Assembly: GCA_937907425.1 (NCBI GenBank)
Contig: CALCIE010000051.1
Coordinates: forward strand, 1 to 53,323
DNA: 53,323 nucleotides
Direction: 5' to 3'
DNA from: ZC4RG42 sp003242425
Lineage (GTDB): Bacteria; Pseudomonadota; Gammaproteobacteria; Burkholderiales; SG8-39
Part shown: positions 43,173 to 51,571 of the stretch, one piece after another
Layout: each line of letters starts with the position of its first letter
Numbering within the stretch: the stretch's first letter is position 1
The notes under the pieces: model-generated
Databases searched by the model: none
The model's input: only the letters and a program-made list of their open reading frames with translations
What the model was told of the DNA's origin: nothing
Made by a program: the position numbers and the translations under genes

Positions 43173-43630
43173 CCTTTAGATATGAGCTGTATCCAAACCG
43201 CGACACCTTCATTGTGGGCACGCCACGGCGCCGCCCCGGCAATGCGCCCGGCGGAGACCGGCCGCTTCGCGGCACGACGGCGCTCGAAGTTTGCCCATTG
43301 ATTTGATGTGACTTTTGCCGGCGTACGCCGTCCCCGGACCAAATCGATCCTGGCGGAAACCGGTTCCGGTTACCGCGGCACGACTAATCGGCGGTGCATT
43401 CGCCGCGCCGACCACGCGCGGGCTGCCGACGCACGCCAGGTTCCGGTGACGGCTCGGGGAGCCGACGGCGTCCGCACCGGCACGGTGCAGCCGGCGCGGC
43501 GCAGGGTGCGTCGCCGCGTGGCGCATTTCCCGGCTTTGCGCGCCGCCCGCTTGTCCTTACGCACACAAGCCGTGCACCCTGTGTCAACATACAGCCGACG
43601 CCTTGCATGCCGGACCGACGAGGAATGCGC
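43173..43630. other. Long intergenic region, no gene seen
   Basis: About 460 bases between the divergent sulP and DUF1080 genes. It contains GC-rich sequence with no supported reading frame, a local tandem CCGGTT pair near 43360, and AT-richer sequence (TGTGTCAACATACA) about 50 bases before the DUF1080 start that could hold its promoter. I see no RNA gene. Confidence 0.4.
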
Positions 43631-44221
43631 ATGTTCGAACCCCTGCACGCCGAAGCGTGGCGTGCCTATCGCGGCAGCGAATTTCCCAGCGCGAGCTGGA
43701 CATGCGACGGGGATGTCATCCGCGCCATCCCCGACGGCCCGCGCATCGATCTCATTACCCGGGAACGCTACGGCGACTTCATCCTGCAGTTCGAGTGGTG
43801 CCTGCCCGAGGGTGGCAACTCCGGTGTGCTCTACCGCGTGAGCGAGGATTACGAGGAAGCCTGGCAGAGCGGACCCGAGATGCAGCTCGTGGACGATCCG
43901 CGCCATCCCGAAGGCAGCAACCAGAAGACCGGCTGCGGCGCGCTCCACGACCTGCTGCCCTGCTCCCTGATGGAGCCCATCCCGCCCAACATGTACGCCG
44001 GCGCGAAACTGGTGGTGCGCGGCACGAGGGTCGAGCACTGGATCGCCAACCAGCAGGTGCTGGCCTACGACCTCGGCGATCCGGTGCTGCGTCGTCACAT
44101 CGCCGAGAGCCGGCTCAAGGATTGCCCGGCCTTCGGCGCCTTGCCGGAAGGCCACATCGTGCTGCGGCACCAGGGCACCGGCGCGAGCTTCCGCAACCTG
44201 CGCATTAGGCGGCTGGACTGA
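43631..44221 (+). CDS. DUF1080 (3-keto-disaccharide hydrolase-like) protein
   Basis: A 196-residue concanavalin-like beta-sandwich protein. YGDFILQFEWCLPEGGNSGVLYRVSE is the family's hallmark strand region, and MQLVDDPRHPEGSNQKTGCGALHDLLPC and GTGASFRNLRIRRL follow. DUF1080 members bind or hydrolyse modified sugars. There is no signal peptide, which is unusual because many members are exported. The second of two nearby ATGs is preferred, as GAGGA is then six bases upstream (the first ATG at 43625 would abut it). It converges on the DUF454 gene with one base between stops. Confidence 0.85.
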   Translation: MFEPLHAEAWRAYRGSEFPSASWTCDGDVIRAIPDGPRIDLITRERYGDFILQFEWCLPEGGNSGVLYRVSEDYEEAWQSGPEMQLVDDPRHPEGSNQKTGCGALHDLLPCSLMEPIPPNMYAGAKLVVRGTRVEHWIANQQVLAYDLGDPVLRRHIAESRLKDCPAFGALPEGHIVLRHQGTGASFRNLRIRRLD

Positions 44222-44222
44222 A

Positions 44223-44591
44223 TCAGGGCTCCGGCCGCAACCACAGCCACAGCGCGACGCCGGCGAGGAAAGCGAGCACGCCGAGTTTCACCCACACCGG
44301 TACAGGCGAAAACGTCACCCCGATCGCGCTCATCGACATCAGCACGCTCGCCAGCCATTTGGCGCGCCGCGGCACGGTGCCGCGTTCGCGCCAGCCGCGG
44401 ATCGCCGGTCCGTAACGCGGATGCGCGAGCAGCCAGGCTTCGAGCTGCGGCCAGCCGCGGCTCGAAGCCCACGCCGCGAGCAACAGGAAAGGCACGGTGG
44501 GCATGACCGGCAGCACCGCGCCGATCAGCCCGCAGACGAGCGCCAGCAGCGCCAACGCACGCCACAGCAGGATCTGCGTGCGGCGCAGCAT
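44223..44591 (-). CDS. DUF454 (YbaN-like) inner-membrane protein
   Basis: A 122-residue membrane protein. The N-terminal segment LLWRALALLALVCGLIGAVLPVMPTVPFLLLAAWASSRGWPQLEAWLLAHPRYGP is the family signature, with two helices and the GLIGxxLPxxPTxPFLLLA motif. Two more helices follow near the C terminus. The function of the family is unknown; members often lie beside haem or iron genes. The ATG begins two bases after the norR stop codon, so it is co-translated with that regulator. Confidence 0.92.
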   Translation of the reverse strand: MLRRTQILLWRALALLALVCGLIGAVLPVMPTVPFLLLAAWASSRGWPQLEAWLLAHPRYGPAIRGWRERGTVPRRAKWLASVLMSMSAIGVTFSPVPVWVKLGVLAFLAGVALWLWLRPEP

Positions 44592-44593
44592 CG

Positions 44594-46129
44594 CTACTTC
44601 AATCCCAGCCGGCGCGCGAGCTTGTGCAGATTGCTCGCGTCCATGCCCAGCATGCGCGCGGCGCGCGCCCAGTTCTGATCGCAGCGGTCCAGCGCCTCGC
44701 GGATGCTCTGCCGCTGCACGGCTTCGACCGCTTCGCGCAGCGTGCGCAACGTTCCGCCTTCGCCGTTGCCCATGCTCGACGCGGCGACCGGCGCGAACGC
44801 CTCCTGCTGCATGTCGAGATCGAGCAGCTCCGGCTCGAGGCTCACGATCTCGGTACGCGAAGCGCCGCGGCTCACGGCCTTCAAGGCCGCGCGGCTGATG
44901 ACGTGTTCGAGCTCGCGCACGTTGCCGGGCCAGTGGTAGGCGCACAGCGCCTGCTCCGCCGCGGGCGACAGCCGCAGGCTGCGCAAGCCCAGCCGCGCGC
45001 GGTTGAGTTCGAGGAAATGCCCGGCGAGCACCAGCACGTCGCTGCCGCGCTCGCGCAGCGGCGGGATGTGCACGGGATACACCGACAGCCGGTGATAGAG
45101 ATCGGCGCGGAAATGGCCGTCGCGCACGCTGTCCTTCAACTGCCGGTTGGTCGCGGCGATGATGCGCACGTCCACGCGCCGCGGCGAGTCCGCGCCCAGG
45201 CGCTGGATCTCGCCGTTCTGCAGCACGCGCAAAAGCTTCGCCTGCACGGTGAGCGGCAGTTCGCCCACTTCGTCGAGGAACAGCGTGCCGCCGTTCGCGG
45301 CCTCGAAGCGGCCGGGCCGGTCGGTGGTCGCGCCGGAAAACGCGCCCTTGACGTGACCGAAGAGCTCGCTTTCCGCGAGCGACTCGGGCAGCGCCGCGCA
45401 GTTGACGTGCACCAGCGGTCCCTTGGCGCGGCGCGACTGGCGGTGCAGGCGGCGCGCGAACAGTTCCTTGCCCACGCCCGTCTCGCCGAGCAGCAGCACC
45501 GGCAGTTCGGAGTCGGCCACCACGTCGAGCTCGTGCAGCAGCCGCCGGATCGCGGGGCTCTGGCCGAGGATCTCGCCCTCGTTGAACGCCGGGATCTCCT
45601 GGTGGTCGTGCACGGCGCGCGCCATGCGCAGGCTGCGCGTTTCCTGTTCCAGGCGCGTCACGCGCACCGCCGCTTCGATCAGCAGGGTGTAGCGCTGCAG
45701 CTCTTCGCGCATCGCTTCGTCGAACGTGTCCGCGTGCAGCGCGTCGAGCGTGAGCGCACCCCAGAGGTTGCCTTCCACGTAGAGGCTCACGCCCATGCAG
45801 TCGTGCACGGGCAGCGGCTCGCCCACATGCTCGTCAAGCAGGCCGTCGTAGGGATCGGGCAGCGGGCTGCCCGGATCAAAACGGGTCGGCGCCCGGCTCG
45901 CGAGGATCGCGGCCAGGCGCGGATGCTGCGCCACGAGGAAACGGCGGCCCAGCGCCTCGCGCACCAGACCGTCCACCGCCACCGGACACAGGCAGTCGCC
46001 GTCCAGGCGCAGGAGCGCCACCGCCCCGCAACGGAAATGCGTGCGCAAGGTGGATACCAGCCGCTGCAGCCGCACCGCGTGCGGCAGTTCGGTGGCAAGG
46101 TCGGCCAGCAGGGCGTCTCTCAAGGTCAT
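44594..46129 (-). CDS. norR: NorR, nitric-oxide-responsive sigma-54 activator
   Basis: A 511-residue enhancer-binding protein. The N-terminal ~170 residues are a GAF domain that in NorR binds NO through a non-haem iron. The central AAA+ domain has Walker A GETGVGKE, Walker B GGTLFLDEVGELP and the sigma-54 loop GAFSGA instead of the usual GAFTGA. The C-terminal Fis-type HTH is QNWARAARMLGMDASNLHKLARRLG. It activates the divergent ric-norB genes. Three GGT-N7-ACC sites lie in the divergent gap, one overlapping this gene's ATG. An upstream GTG at 46183 would add 18 residues. Confidence 0.94.
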   Translation of the reverse strand: MTLRDALLADLATELPHAVRLQRLVSTLRTHFRCGAVALLRLDGDCLCPVAVDGLVREALGRRFLVAQHPRLAAILASRAPTRFDPGSPLPDPYDGLLDEHVGEPLPVHDCMGVSLYVEGNLWGALTLDALHADTFDEAMREELQRYTLLIEAAVRVTRLEQETRSLRMARAVHDHQEIPAFNEGEILGQSPAIRRLLHELDVVADSELPVLLLGETGVGKELFARRLHRQSRRAKGPLVHVNCAALPESLAESELFGHVKGAFSGATTDRPGRFEAANGGTLFLDEVGELPLTVQAKLLRVLQNGEIQRLGADSPRRVDVRIIAATNRQLKDSVRDGHFRADLYHRLSVYPVHIPPLRERGSDVLVLAGHFLELNRARLGLRSLRLSPAAEQALCAYHWPGNVRELEHVISRAALKAVSRGASRTEIVSLEPELLDLDMQQEAFAPVAASSMGNGEGGTLRTLREAVEAVQRQSIREALDRCDQNWARAARMLGMDASNLHKLARRLGLK

Positions 46130-46181
46130 TTCTACCCGCTCATGGTCTTTCGCACCATAACGCAAAGCGGTTGTTTTTACC
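46124..46181. promoter_or_regulatory. Three NorR-type binding sites
   Basis: GGT-N7-ACC occurs at 46124-46136, 46144-46156 and 46169-46181. The middle site extends to ATGGT...ACCAT. NorR of Cupriavidus-type bacteria uses this consensus, usually as three copies upstream of a sigma-54 promoter. The first copy overlaps the norR start codon. Confidence 0.78.
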
Positions 46182-46220
46182 ACGTTATTTTTTTATCTCG
46201 CTGTTTCAATGGCTTGGCGC

Positions 46221-46236
46221 TGTCACACCGCTTGCT
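46221..46236 (+). promoter_or_regulatory. Sigma-54-like promoter of ric-norB
   Basis: TGTCAC-N5-TTGCT matches the -24/-12 consensus (TGGCAC-N5-TTGCW) with correct spacing and intact TTGC. Only the second G of the -24 GG is replaced by T. It lies 40 bases after the last NorR site and 33 bases before the ric start. Confidence 0.58.
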
Positions 46237-46268
46237 ATGGCTCAAGGCGAAAGAACCGGAGCACGACT

Positions 46269-46943
46269 ATGAGCCATCTCTACGACCGCACCATCGCCCA
46301 ACTCGCCCGCGACATTCCCGGCGCGACGCGGGTGTTCCGCCACTACGAGCTCGATTTCTGCTGCGGCGGCAAGCAGCGCCTCAAGGACGCCGCCCGCGAA
46401 CGCGGCCTCGACGTCGAAGCGATCGTCGCCGCGCTGGAAGCGCTGGTCGACCGCCCCGAGCCGGAGCGCAACTGGCGCGACGCCGAACCGCGCGAGCTCA
46501 TCCAGCACATCCTCGGCCGTTTCCATCAGCGCCATCGCGAGCAACTGCCGGAGCTGATCCGGCTCGCGCAGCGCGTGGAGGAAGTGCACGGCGACCGGCC
46601 CGACTGCCCGGTCGGCCTGACCGATCACCTGCGCGCCATGCAGCAGGAGCTCGAAAGCCACATGATGAAGGAAGAGCAGATCCTCTTCCCGCTCATCTCG
46701 CGCGGCGCCGGCCCGATGGTGCAGGGCCCGATCGCCGTGATGGAAATGGAACACGAACAGCACGGCGAAGCGCTCGCGCAGCTCACCGCGCTCACCAACG
46801 ACATCACGCTGCCGCGCGGCGCCTGCAACACCTGGCGCGCGCTCTACGGCCTGCTCGCGCAGTTCCGCGACGACCTGATGGAACACATCCATCTGGAGAA
46901 CAACATTCTCTTCGCTGCCGCACTGGAGCCTGAAAATGCCTAA
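46269..46943 (+). CDS. ytfE: RIC-family di-iron repair protein (YtfE/ScdA/NorA-like)
   Basis: A 224-residue protein for repair of iron-sulfur clusters after nitrosative or oxidative damage. The N-terminal ScdA domain has the short Cys pair in YELDFCCGGKQ. The hemerythrin-like part carries the iron ligands in HILGRFHQRHREQLPEL, ESHMMKEEQILFPL, MEMEHEQHGEAL and EHIHLENNILF. In the NorR regulon this protein also handles nitrosyl-iron. CCGGAG precedes the ATG. Its end overlaps norB by eight bases. Confidence 0.93.
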   Translation: MSHLYDRTIAQLARDIPGATRVFRHYELDFCCGGKQRLKDAARERGLDVEAIVAALEALVDRPEPERNWRDAEPRELIQHILGRFHQRHREQLPELIRLAQRVEEVHGDRPDCPVGLTDHLRAMQQELESHMMKEEQILFPLISRGAGPMVQGPIAVMEMEHEQHGEALAQLTALTNDITLPRGACNTWRALYGLLAQFRDDLMEHIHLENNILFAAALEPENA

Positions 46944-49218
46944 CGCGACCTACAAGAAGCTGTGGTGGCTGCTGCTCGCCGTTCTCACGCTGACCTTCAC
47001 CCTGCTCGGGTATCTCGGCACCGAGATCTACAAGCAGGCGCCGCCCATTCCCGGGCGCGTCGTCACCACCGACGGCAAGCTCGTCTCGACCAAGGAGAAG
47101 ATCCTCGACGGCCAGACCGCCTGGCAGTCGGTAGGCGGCATGCAGCTCGGTTCGATCTTCGGCCACGGCGCCTACCAGGCGCCGGACTGGACCGCCGACT
47201 GGCTGCACCGCGAACTGCTGGCGTGGCTCGATCTCGCCGCGCAGGAGGAATACGGCGCGCCTTCCTACGCCGTGCTGGACGCCGAAGCGCAGCAGACGCT
47301 GCAGCACCGGCTGAAGCTCGAATACCGCAGGAACACGTACGACGAGGCGACGGACACCGTCGTCATCACGCCGCGCCGCGCCGCGGCGATGGCCCAGACG
47401 GCGAAGCATTACGACGCGCTGTTCGGCGGCGATCCCGCCCTGCACGGCACGCGCGAAAGCTACGCCATGAAAGAGGTCACGCTGCCCGACCCGAAGCGGC
47501 GCGACGACCTCACCGCCTTCTTCGCCTGGACCGCGTGGGCCGCGGCGACCGAACGCCCCGGCCAGAGCGCGACCTACACCAACAACTGGCCGCACGAGCC
47601 GCTGATCGACAACCGCCCCACCGCGGAGAACATCGTCTGGTCGATCATCAGCGTGGTGCTGCTCATCGCCGGCGTGGGCCTGCTGGTCTGGGGCTGGGCC
47701 TTTCTGCGCAAGGAGGAGCCGGAACCGCCCGCACCCGCGCGCGATCCGCTCACCACCTTCGCGCTCACGCCTTCGCAGAAAGCGCTGGGCAAATATCTGC
47801 TCGTGGTGGTCGCGCTGTTCATGCTGCAGGTGCTGCTGGGCGGCCTGACCGCGCACTACACCGTCGAAGGCCAGGAGTTCTACGGCATCCAGCTCTCCGA
47901 GTGGTTCCCCTACTCGCTCACGCGCACCTGGCACATCCAGTCCGCGCTGTTCTGGATCGCGACGGGCTTCCTCGCCGCCGGGCTCTTTCTCGCGCCCATC
48001 ATCAACGGCGGCAAGGACCCGAAGTACCAGAAGCTCGGCGTGGACATCCTGTTCTGGGCGCTGATCGTGGTGGTGGCCGGTTCCTTCCTCGGCAACTGGC
48101 TCGCAATCGCGCAGAAGCTGCCCCCGGAATGGAACTTCTGGCTCGGCCATCAGGGCTATGAATACGTCGACCTCGGCCGGCTGTGGCAGATCGGCAAGTT
48201 CCTCGGCGTGGCGTTCTGGCTCGTGCTGATGCTGCGCTGCATGGTGCCTGCGCTGCGCAAGAAGGACAGCGACAAGCATCTGCTCGCGCTGCTCACCGCC
48301 TCGGTGGTCGCCATCGGCCTCTTCTACGGCGCGGGGCTCGCCTATGGCGAACGCACCCACATCGCCATCATGGAGTACTGGCGCTGGTGGGTGGTGCACC
48401 TGTGGGTGGAAGGCTTCTTCGAAGTCTTCGCCACCACGGCGCTGGCCTTCATCTTCGTCTCCATGGGCCTGGTGTCGCGCGCCGTCGGCACGACCGCGAG
48501 CCTCGCCTCCGCCTCGCTTTTCCTGCTGGGCGGCGTGCCGGGCACGCTCCACCACCTCTACTTCACCGGCACCACCACGCCGGTGATGGCGGTGGGCGCG
48601 ACCTTCAGCGCGCTGGAAGTGGTGCCGCTGGTGGTGCTGGGCTACGAAGCCTTCGAGAACTGGCGCCTGCGCGTGCGCGCGCCGTGGATGGCGCAGCTCA
48701 AGTGGCCGCTGATGTGCTTCATCGCCGTGGCCTTCTGGAACATGCTCGGCGCCGGGGTGTTCGGCTTCATGATCAACCCGCCCGTGTCGCTGTACTACGT
48801 GCAAGGCCTCAACACCACGCCCGTGCACGGCCACGCCGCGCTGTTCGGGGTGTACGGCTTCCTCGCGCTGGGCTTCACCATCCTGGTGCTGCGCTACATC
48901 CGGCCGGGCTTCCAGTTCAACGACCGGCTGATGGCCACCGCCTTCTGGTGGCTGAACGCAGGCCTGGTGCTGATGATCGCCACCAGCCTGCTGCCCATCG
49001 GCCTGTTCCAGTTCTACGCCAGCGCGACCGAAGGGTTGTGGTACGCACGCAGCGAAGCCTTCCTGCAACAGCCCTTCCTCGAGGCGCTGCGCTGGATCCG
49101 CACCGTCGGCGACGTCGTCTTCATCGTCGGCGCCGCGGCCTTCGGTTCGCAGGTCGTCAAGGGCTTGCGCCAATCCTCCACTGTGCCGGCTATGGAAGCC
49201 CTGGCCGCCGAAAACTGA
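46936..49218 (+). CDS. norB: Quinol-dependent nitric oxide reductase (qNOR)
   Basis: A 760-residue membrane enzyme that reduces 2 NO to N2O using quinol. It contains an N-terminal helix, a ~200-residue periplasmic region replacing the separate NorC cytochrome, and about thirteen further helices. Haem and FeB histidines are visible in WHIQSALFWIATG, HLWVEGFFEVF, GTLHHLYFTGT and VHGHAALFGVYG. The fused NorC-like region without a CxxCH motif marks it as qNOR rather than cNOR. It starts inside the end of the ytfE gene and is followed by a strong terminator, so the NorR-controlled unit has two genes. Confidence 0.95.
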   Translation: MPNATYKKLWWLLLAVLTLTFTLLGYLGTEIYKQAPPIPGRVVTTDGKLVSTKEKILDGQTAWQSVGGMQLGSIFGHGAYQAPDWTADWLHRELLAWLDLAAQEEYGAPSYAVLDAEAQQTLQHRLKLEYRRNTYDEATDTVVITPRRAAAMAQTAKHYDALFGGDPALHGTRESYAMKEVTLPDPKRRDDLTAFFAWTAWAAATERPGQSATYTNNWPHEPLIDNRPTAENIVWSIISVVLLIAGVGLLVWGWAFLRKEEPEPPAPARDPLTTFALTPSQKALGKYLLVVVALFMLQVLLGGLTAHYTVEGQEFYGIQLSEWFPYSLTRTWHIQSALFWIATGFLAAGLFLAPIINGGKDPKYQKLGVDILFWALIVVVAGSFLGNWLAIAQKLPPEWNFWLGHQGYEYVDLGRLWQIGKFLGVAFWLVLMLRCMVPALRKKDSDKHLLALLTASVVAIGLFYGAGLAYGERTHIAIMEYWRWWVVHLWVEGFFEVFATTALAFIFVSMGLVSRAVGTTASLASASLFLLGGVPGTLHHLYFTGTTTPVMAVGATFSALEVVPLVVLGYEAFENWRLRVRAPWMAQLKWPLMCFIAVAFWNMLGAGVFGFMINPPVSLYYVQGLNTTPVHGHAALFGVYGFLALGFTILVLRYIRPGFQFNDRLMATAFWWLNAGLVLMIATSLLPIGLFQFYASATEGLWYARSEAFLQQPFLEALRWIRTVGDVVFIVGAAAFGSQVVKGLRQSSTVPAMEALAAEN

Positions 49219-49252
49219 GCCCCTTGGGGCACTACCTTGTGCTCCCTTCGAT

Positions 49253-49288
49253 CGGCGCGGCTTCGCAAGAACCGCGCCGCTTTTTTTT
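49253..49288 (+). terminator. Rho-independent terminator of norB
   Basis: An 8-bp GC-rich stem (CGGCGCGG/CCGCGCCG) with an 11-base loop is followed by CTTTTTTTT, 34 bases after the norB stop. Confidence 0.9.
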
Positions 49289-49290
49289 GC

Positions 49291-49725
49291 TCACTCGATG
49301 CGGATCAGCGCCAGGCCGCTCGACTTGTCGTAACGCCGGCACAGATACGCGGGCGAGTCGATCAGCACCACTTCCAGCGTAGGCCGCACGTGCGCTTCCA
49401 GCAGATGGCCGCCGTGCGCGGTCGCGTCGCGCTTGCCGATCACGACGTGCGCATGCACCTTGGGTTCGTCGCCGTCGAGCGCGATATCGCCGTTGAGCGA
49501 CAGCACTTCGACCTGCTCCGCCACGCGGATGCGCGCGTAGTCCTTGCGTTCCCAGTCGAAATAGCCGAGCACGACGTCGGAGAAGGCGCCGATGGCGCTG
49601 AAGCGGCTCGCGGTGATGCCGTGCTCGCGCGCAAACTGCGTCAAACCGGCGATCACTTCGTCGCCCGCCTCGAAGATCAGCGCATAGGTGCGTTCGCCGT
49701 CCTGGTTGATGAGCTTCGCTCGCAT
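49291..49725 (-). CDS. PPC/DUF296-domain protein
   Basis: A 144-residue protein with the plant/prokaryote-conserved (PPC, DUF296) fold. It carries the metal-binding-like histidines of VHAHVVIGKRDATAHGGHLLEAHV and the conserved SRFSAIGAFSDVVLGYFD. In plants this domain occurs in AT-hook proteins, and in bacteria it forms trimers of unknown role. AGGCGA lies before the ATG at 49725; the frame remains open 11 codons further. It converges on norB and starts its own short transcript. Confidence 0.9.
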   Translation of the reverse strand: MRAKLINQDGERTYALIFEAGDEVIAGLTQFAREHGITASRFSAIGAFSDVVLGYFDWERKDYARIRVAEQVEVLSLNGDIALDGDEPKVHAHVVIGKRDATAHGGHLLEAHVRPTLEVVLIDSPAYLCRRYDKSSGLALIRIE

Positions 49726-49877
49726 GGATCGCCTCGCGTCAAAACCGGCGCGCTGCACGAGACGTTCCCGCGCGCGTCTGACCTGGACGCCGCGGCGCCT
49801 AAAGGAACACCGCTTGCACCCCTGAAGGCGACGCGCCCGCAGGGCGTTTGTCCGGACAACTTAAACGAGGAGTCACC

Positions 49878-50201
49878 ATGCAACTCAGCGAAGTGCAACA
49901 ACGTTTTTCCCGCGTCGAGCAGTGTATCGACGATGCCTACCAGGCCTGCCAGCAGAGCCAGTCGGCGACGCCGGAACTGCAGGATTCCATCCGCCAGCTC
50001 GACCAGCGCGCGGACGAGGCCCGCCAGTACATCCAGGGCCAGGATCAGCAGAAGATCAAACAGTGCGTTTGGGAGCTTGAAGAACTGAGCGACCGCGCGC
50101 TGGAGGCCTGCAAACAGGCGGGCAACGTCGAGCCGCAACTCAAGCAGGCCGTGCAGCAGGCGCATAGCGAACTGTCCAGCCTCAAGCACCAGATGGGCTG
50201 A
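49878..50201 (+). CDS. Conserved small helical protein
   Basis: A 107-residue glutamine- and glutamate-rich protein of unknown function. It is predicted all-helical with two or three amphipathic helices, including VEQCIDDAYQACQQSQ and KIKQCVWELEELSDRALEACKQAG. Four cysteines recur at helix positions (CIDDAYQAC, QCVWEL, EACKQ), so a metal or disulfide role is conceivable. GAGGAG before the ATG supports the start. A pair of hairpins follows, the second with a T tract. No known domain recognised. Confidence 0.82.
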   Translation: MQLSEVQQRFSRVEQCIDDAYQACQQSQSATPELQDSIRQLDQRADEARQYIQGQDQQKIKQCVWELEELSDRALEACKQAGNVEPQLKQAVQQAHSELSSLKHQMG

Positions 50202-50224
50202 GGGCGCGTTCACGCCCGGCATCG

Positions 50225-50249
50225 GGGCCGCCCGCTTGGCGGCCCTTTT
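50225..50249 (+). terminator. Rho-independent terminator of the 107-residue gene
   Basis: GGGCCGCC-CGCTT-GGCGGCCC is an 8-bp stem followed by TTTT. A smaller GGGCG/CGCCC hairpin precedes it at 50202-50217. Confidence 0.85.
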
Positions 50250-50271
50250 GCCGCCCGGCGCGCAGCACATC

Positions 50272-50454
50272 ATGCAACGCCAAACGGAAAAATACTTCGT
50301 CGCGAGCGACGGCCAGGAGCCGGTGCGCATCTACTTCGACCGCGAAAGCGCCTACGCCTCGGGCGTGCCCTACCTCGATTCCTTCGACGCAAGCGGCCTG
50401 CCGGTGCGGCGCTACACCCGCGACAGCGACGGCGAGTACCTCACCGAATATTGA
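50272..50454 (+). CDS. Small conserved protein of unknown function
   Basis: A 60-residue ORF. The sequence MQRQTEKYFVASDGQEPVRI and the following FDRESAYASGVPYLDSFDASG are of compact, charged composition typical of a real small protein. It begins after the terminator of the preceding gene, so it needs its own promoter. The open frame reaches back into that terminator stem, so the ATG at 50272 is taken; no ribosome site is obvious. It has no recognised domain. Confidence 0.55.
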   Translation: MQRQTEKYFVASDGQEPVRIYFDRESAYASGVPYLDSFDASGLPVRRYTRDSDGEYLTEY

Positions 50455-50460
50455 GCGGTT

Positions 50461-50491
50461 GCAAGGCTTCGGCCCTGCACGCTAGCCTTGC
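50461..50491. promoter_or_regulatory. Inverted repeat before the zinc-type dehydrogenase
   Basis: GCAAGGC and GCCTTGC are perfect complements separated by 17 bases, ending 29 bases before the dehydrogenase ATG. It may be an operator or a leader stem. Confidence 0.3.
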
Positions 50492-50520
50492 CGCCTCGAT
50501 GTGACGAAAGGGGGTTCAAC

Positions 50521-51531
50521 ATGAAAGCCGTCGGATACCGCAAATCCCTGCCCATCGAACATGAACACGCCCTGATCGATATCGACGTTCCCGAACCCAG
50601 GCCGTCGGGCCGCGATCTGCTGGTCGAGGTCAAGGCGGTGTCGGTCAATCCCGTGGACACGAAGGTGCGCCGCCGCGCCGAACCGCCGGAAGGCGAGTAC
50701 AAGATCCTCGGCTGGGACGCCGCCGGCATCGTGCGCGAAGTCGGCCCGGAAGTGACGCTGTTCAAGCCCGGCGACCGCGTATGGTACGCCGGCTCCATCG
50801 ACCGCCAGGGCAGCAACGCCGAACTGCAGCTCGTGGACGAGCGCATCGTCGGGCCCATGCCCAAGAGCCTCGACTTCGCCCAGGCCGCGGCGCTGCCGCT
50901 CACCAGCCTCACCGCCTGGGAGCTGATGTTCGACCGGCTGCAGATCCCGCGCGGCGGGAAGACCGACGCGCGGCTGCTCGTCATCGGCGCCGCCGGCGGC
51001 GTGGGCTCGATCATGGTGCAGCTCGCACGTCAGCTCACCGGGCTCACGATCATCGGCACCGCCTCGCGCCCGCAGACGCAGGACTGGGCGCGTCAGCTCG
51101 GTGCCCATCACGTCATCGACCACAGCAAGCCGATCGCCGAAGAGCTGAAGCGCATCGGCATCCCGCAGGTGGAATACATCGCCAGCCTCACCCACACCGA
51201 CAAGCACTTCGAGCAGGCCGTCGAGGCGCTGGCGCCGCAAGGCCGCTTCGGTCTCATCGACGACCCCGAACCCATCGACATCCGCCTGCTCAAGCGCAAG
51301 AGCGCCTCGCTGCACTGGGAACTCATGTTCACCCGCGCGGTCTTTCAGACCGCGGACATGATCGAACAGCACCGCATCCTGACCGAGGTTTCGCGCATGG
51401 TGGACGAAGGCAGGATCAAGACCACCGTCGCCGAACACTACGGCCGCATCTGCGCCGTGAACCTCAAGCGCGCGCACGCGATCATCGAAAGCGGCCGCGC
51501 CATCGGCAAGATCGTGCTGGAAGGCTTCTGA
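50521..51531 (+). CDS. Zinc-type alcohol dehydrogenase-like quinone oxidoreductase
   Basis: A 336-residue medium-chain dehydrogenase/reductase. The catalytic-domain GroES-like fold carries VSVNPVDTKVRR and LGWDAAGIVREVG. The nucleotide-binding motif VIGAAGGVGSIMVQLARQL follows near residue 160. It belongs to the zinc-free or quinone-oxidoreductase-like branch (ZADH/crotonyl reductase type), because the usual zinc ligands of ADH are absent. It should reduce an electrophilic enone or quinone with NADPH. AAGGGGG precedes the ATG. Confidence 0.9.
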   Translation: MKAVGYRKSLPIEHEHALIDIDVPEPRPSGRDLLVEVKAVSVNPVDTKVRRRAEPPEGEYKILGWDAAGIVREVGPEVTLFKPGDRVWYAGSIDRQGSNAELQLVDERIVGPMPKSLDFAQAAALPLTSLTAWELMFDRLQIPRGGKTDARLLVIGAAGGVGSIMVQLARQLTGLTIIGTASRPQTQDWARQLGAHHVIDHSKPIAEELKRIGIPQVEYIASLTHTDKHFEQAVEALAPQGRFGLIDDPEPIDIRLLKRKSASLHWELMFTRAVFQTADMIEQHRILTEVSRMVDEGRIKTTVAEHYGRICAVNLKRAHAIIESGRAIGKIVLEGF

Positions 51532-51571
51532 CGAAACGGGACGCTGTCTGCCTGGAAGCGAGAGGGAACCG

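Noticed and set aside
46804..49173. 789-codon minus-strand open frame opposite norB
   Set aside because: Antisense shadow of the qNOR gene; composition and lack of any ribosome site argue against coding.
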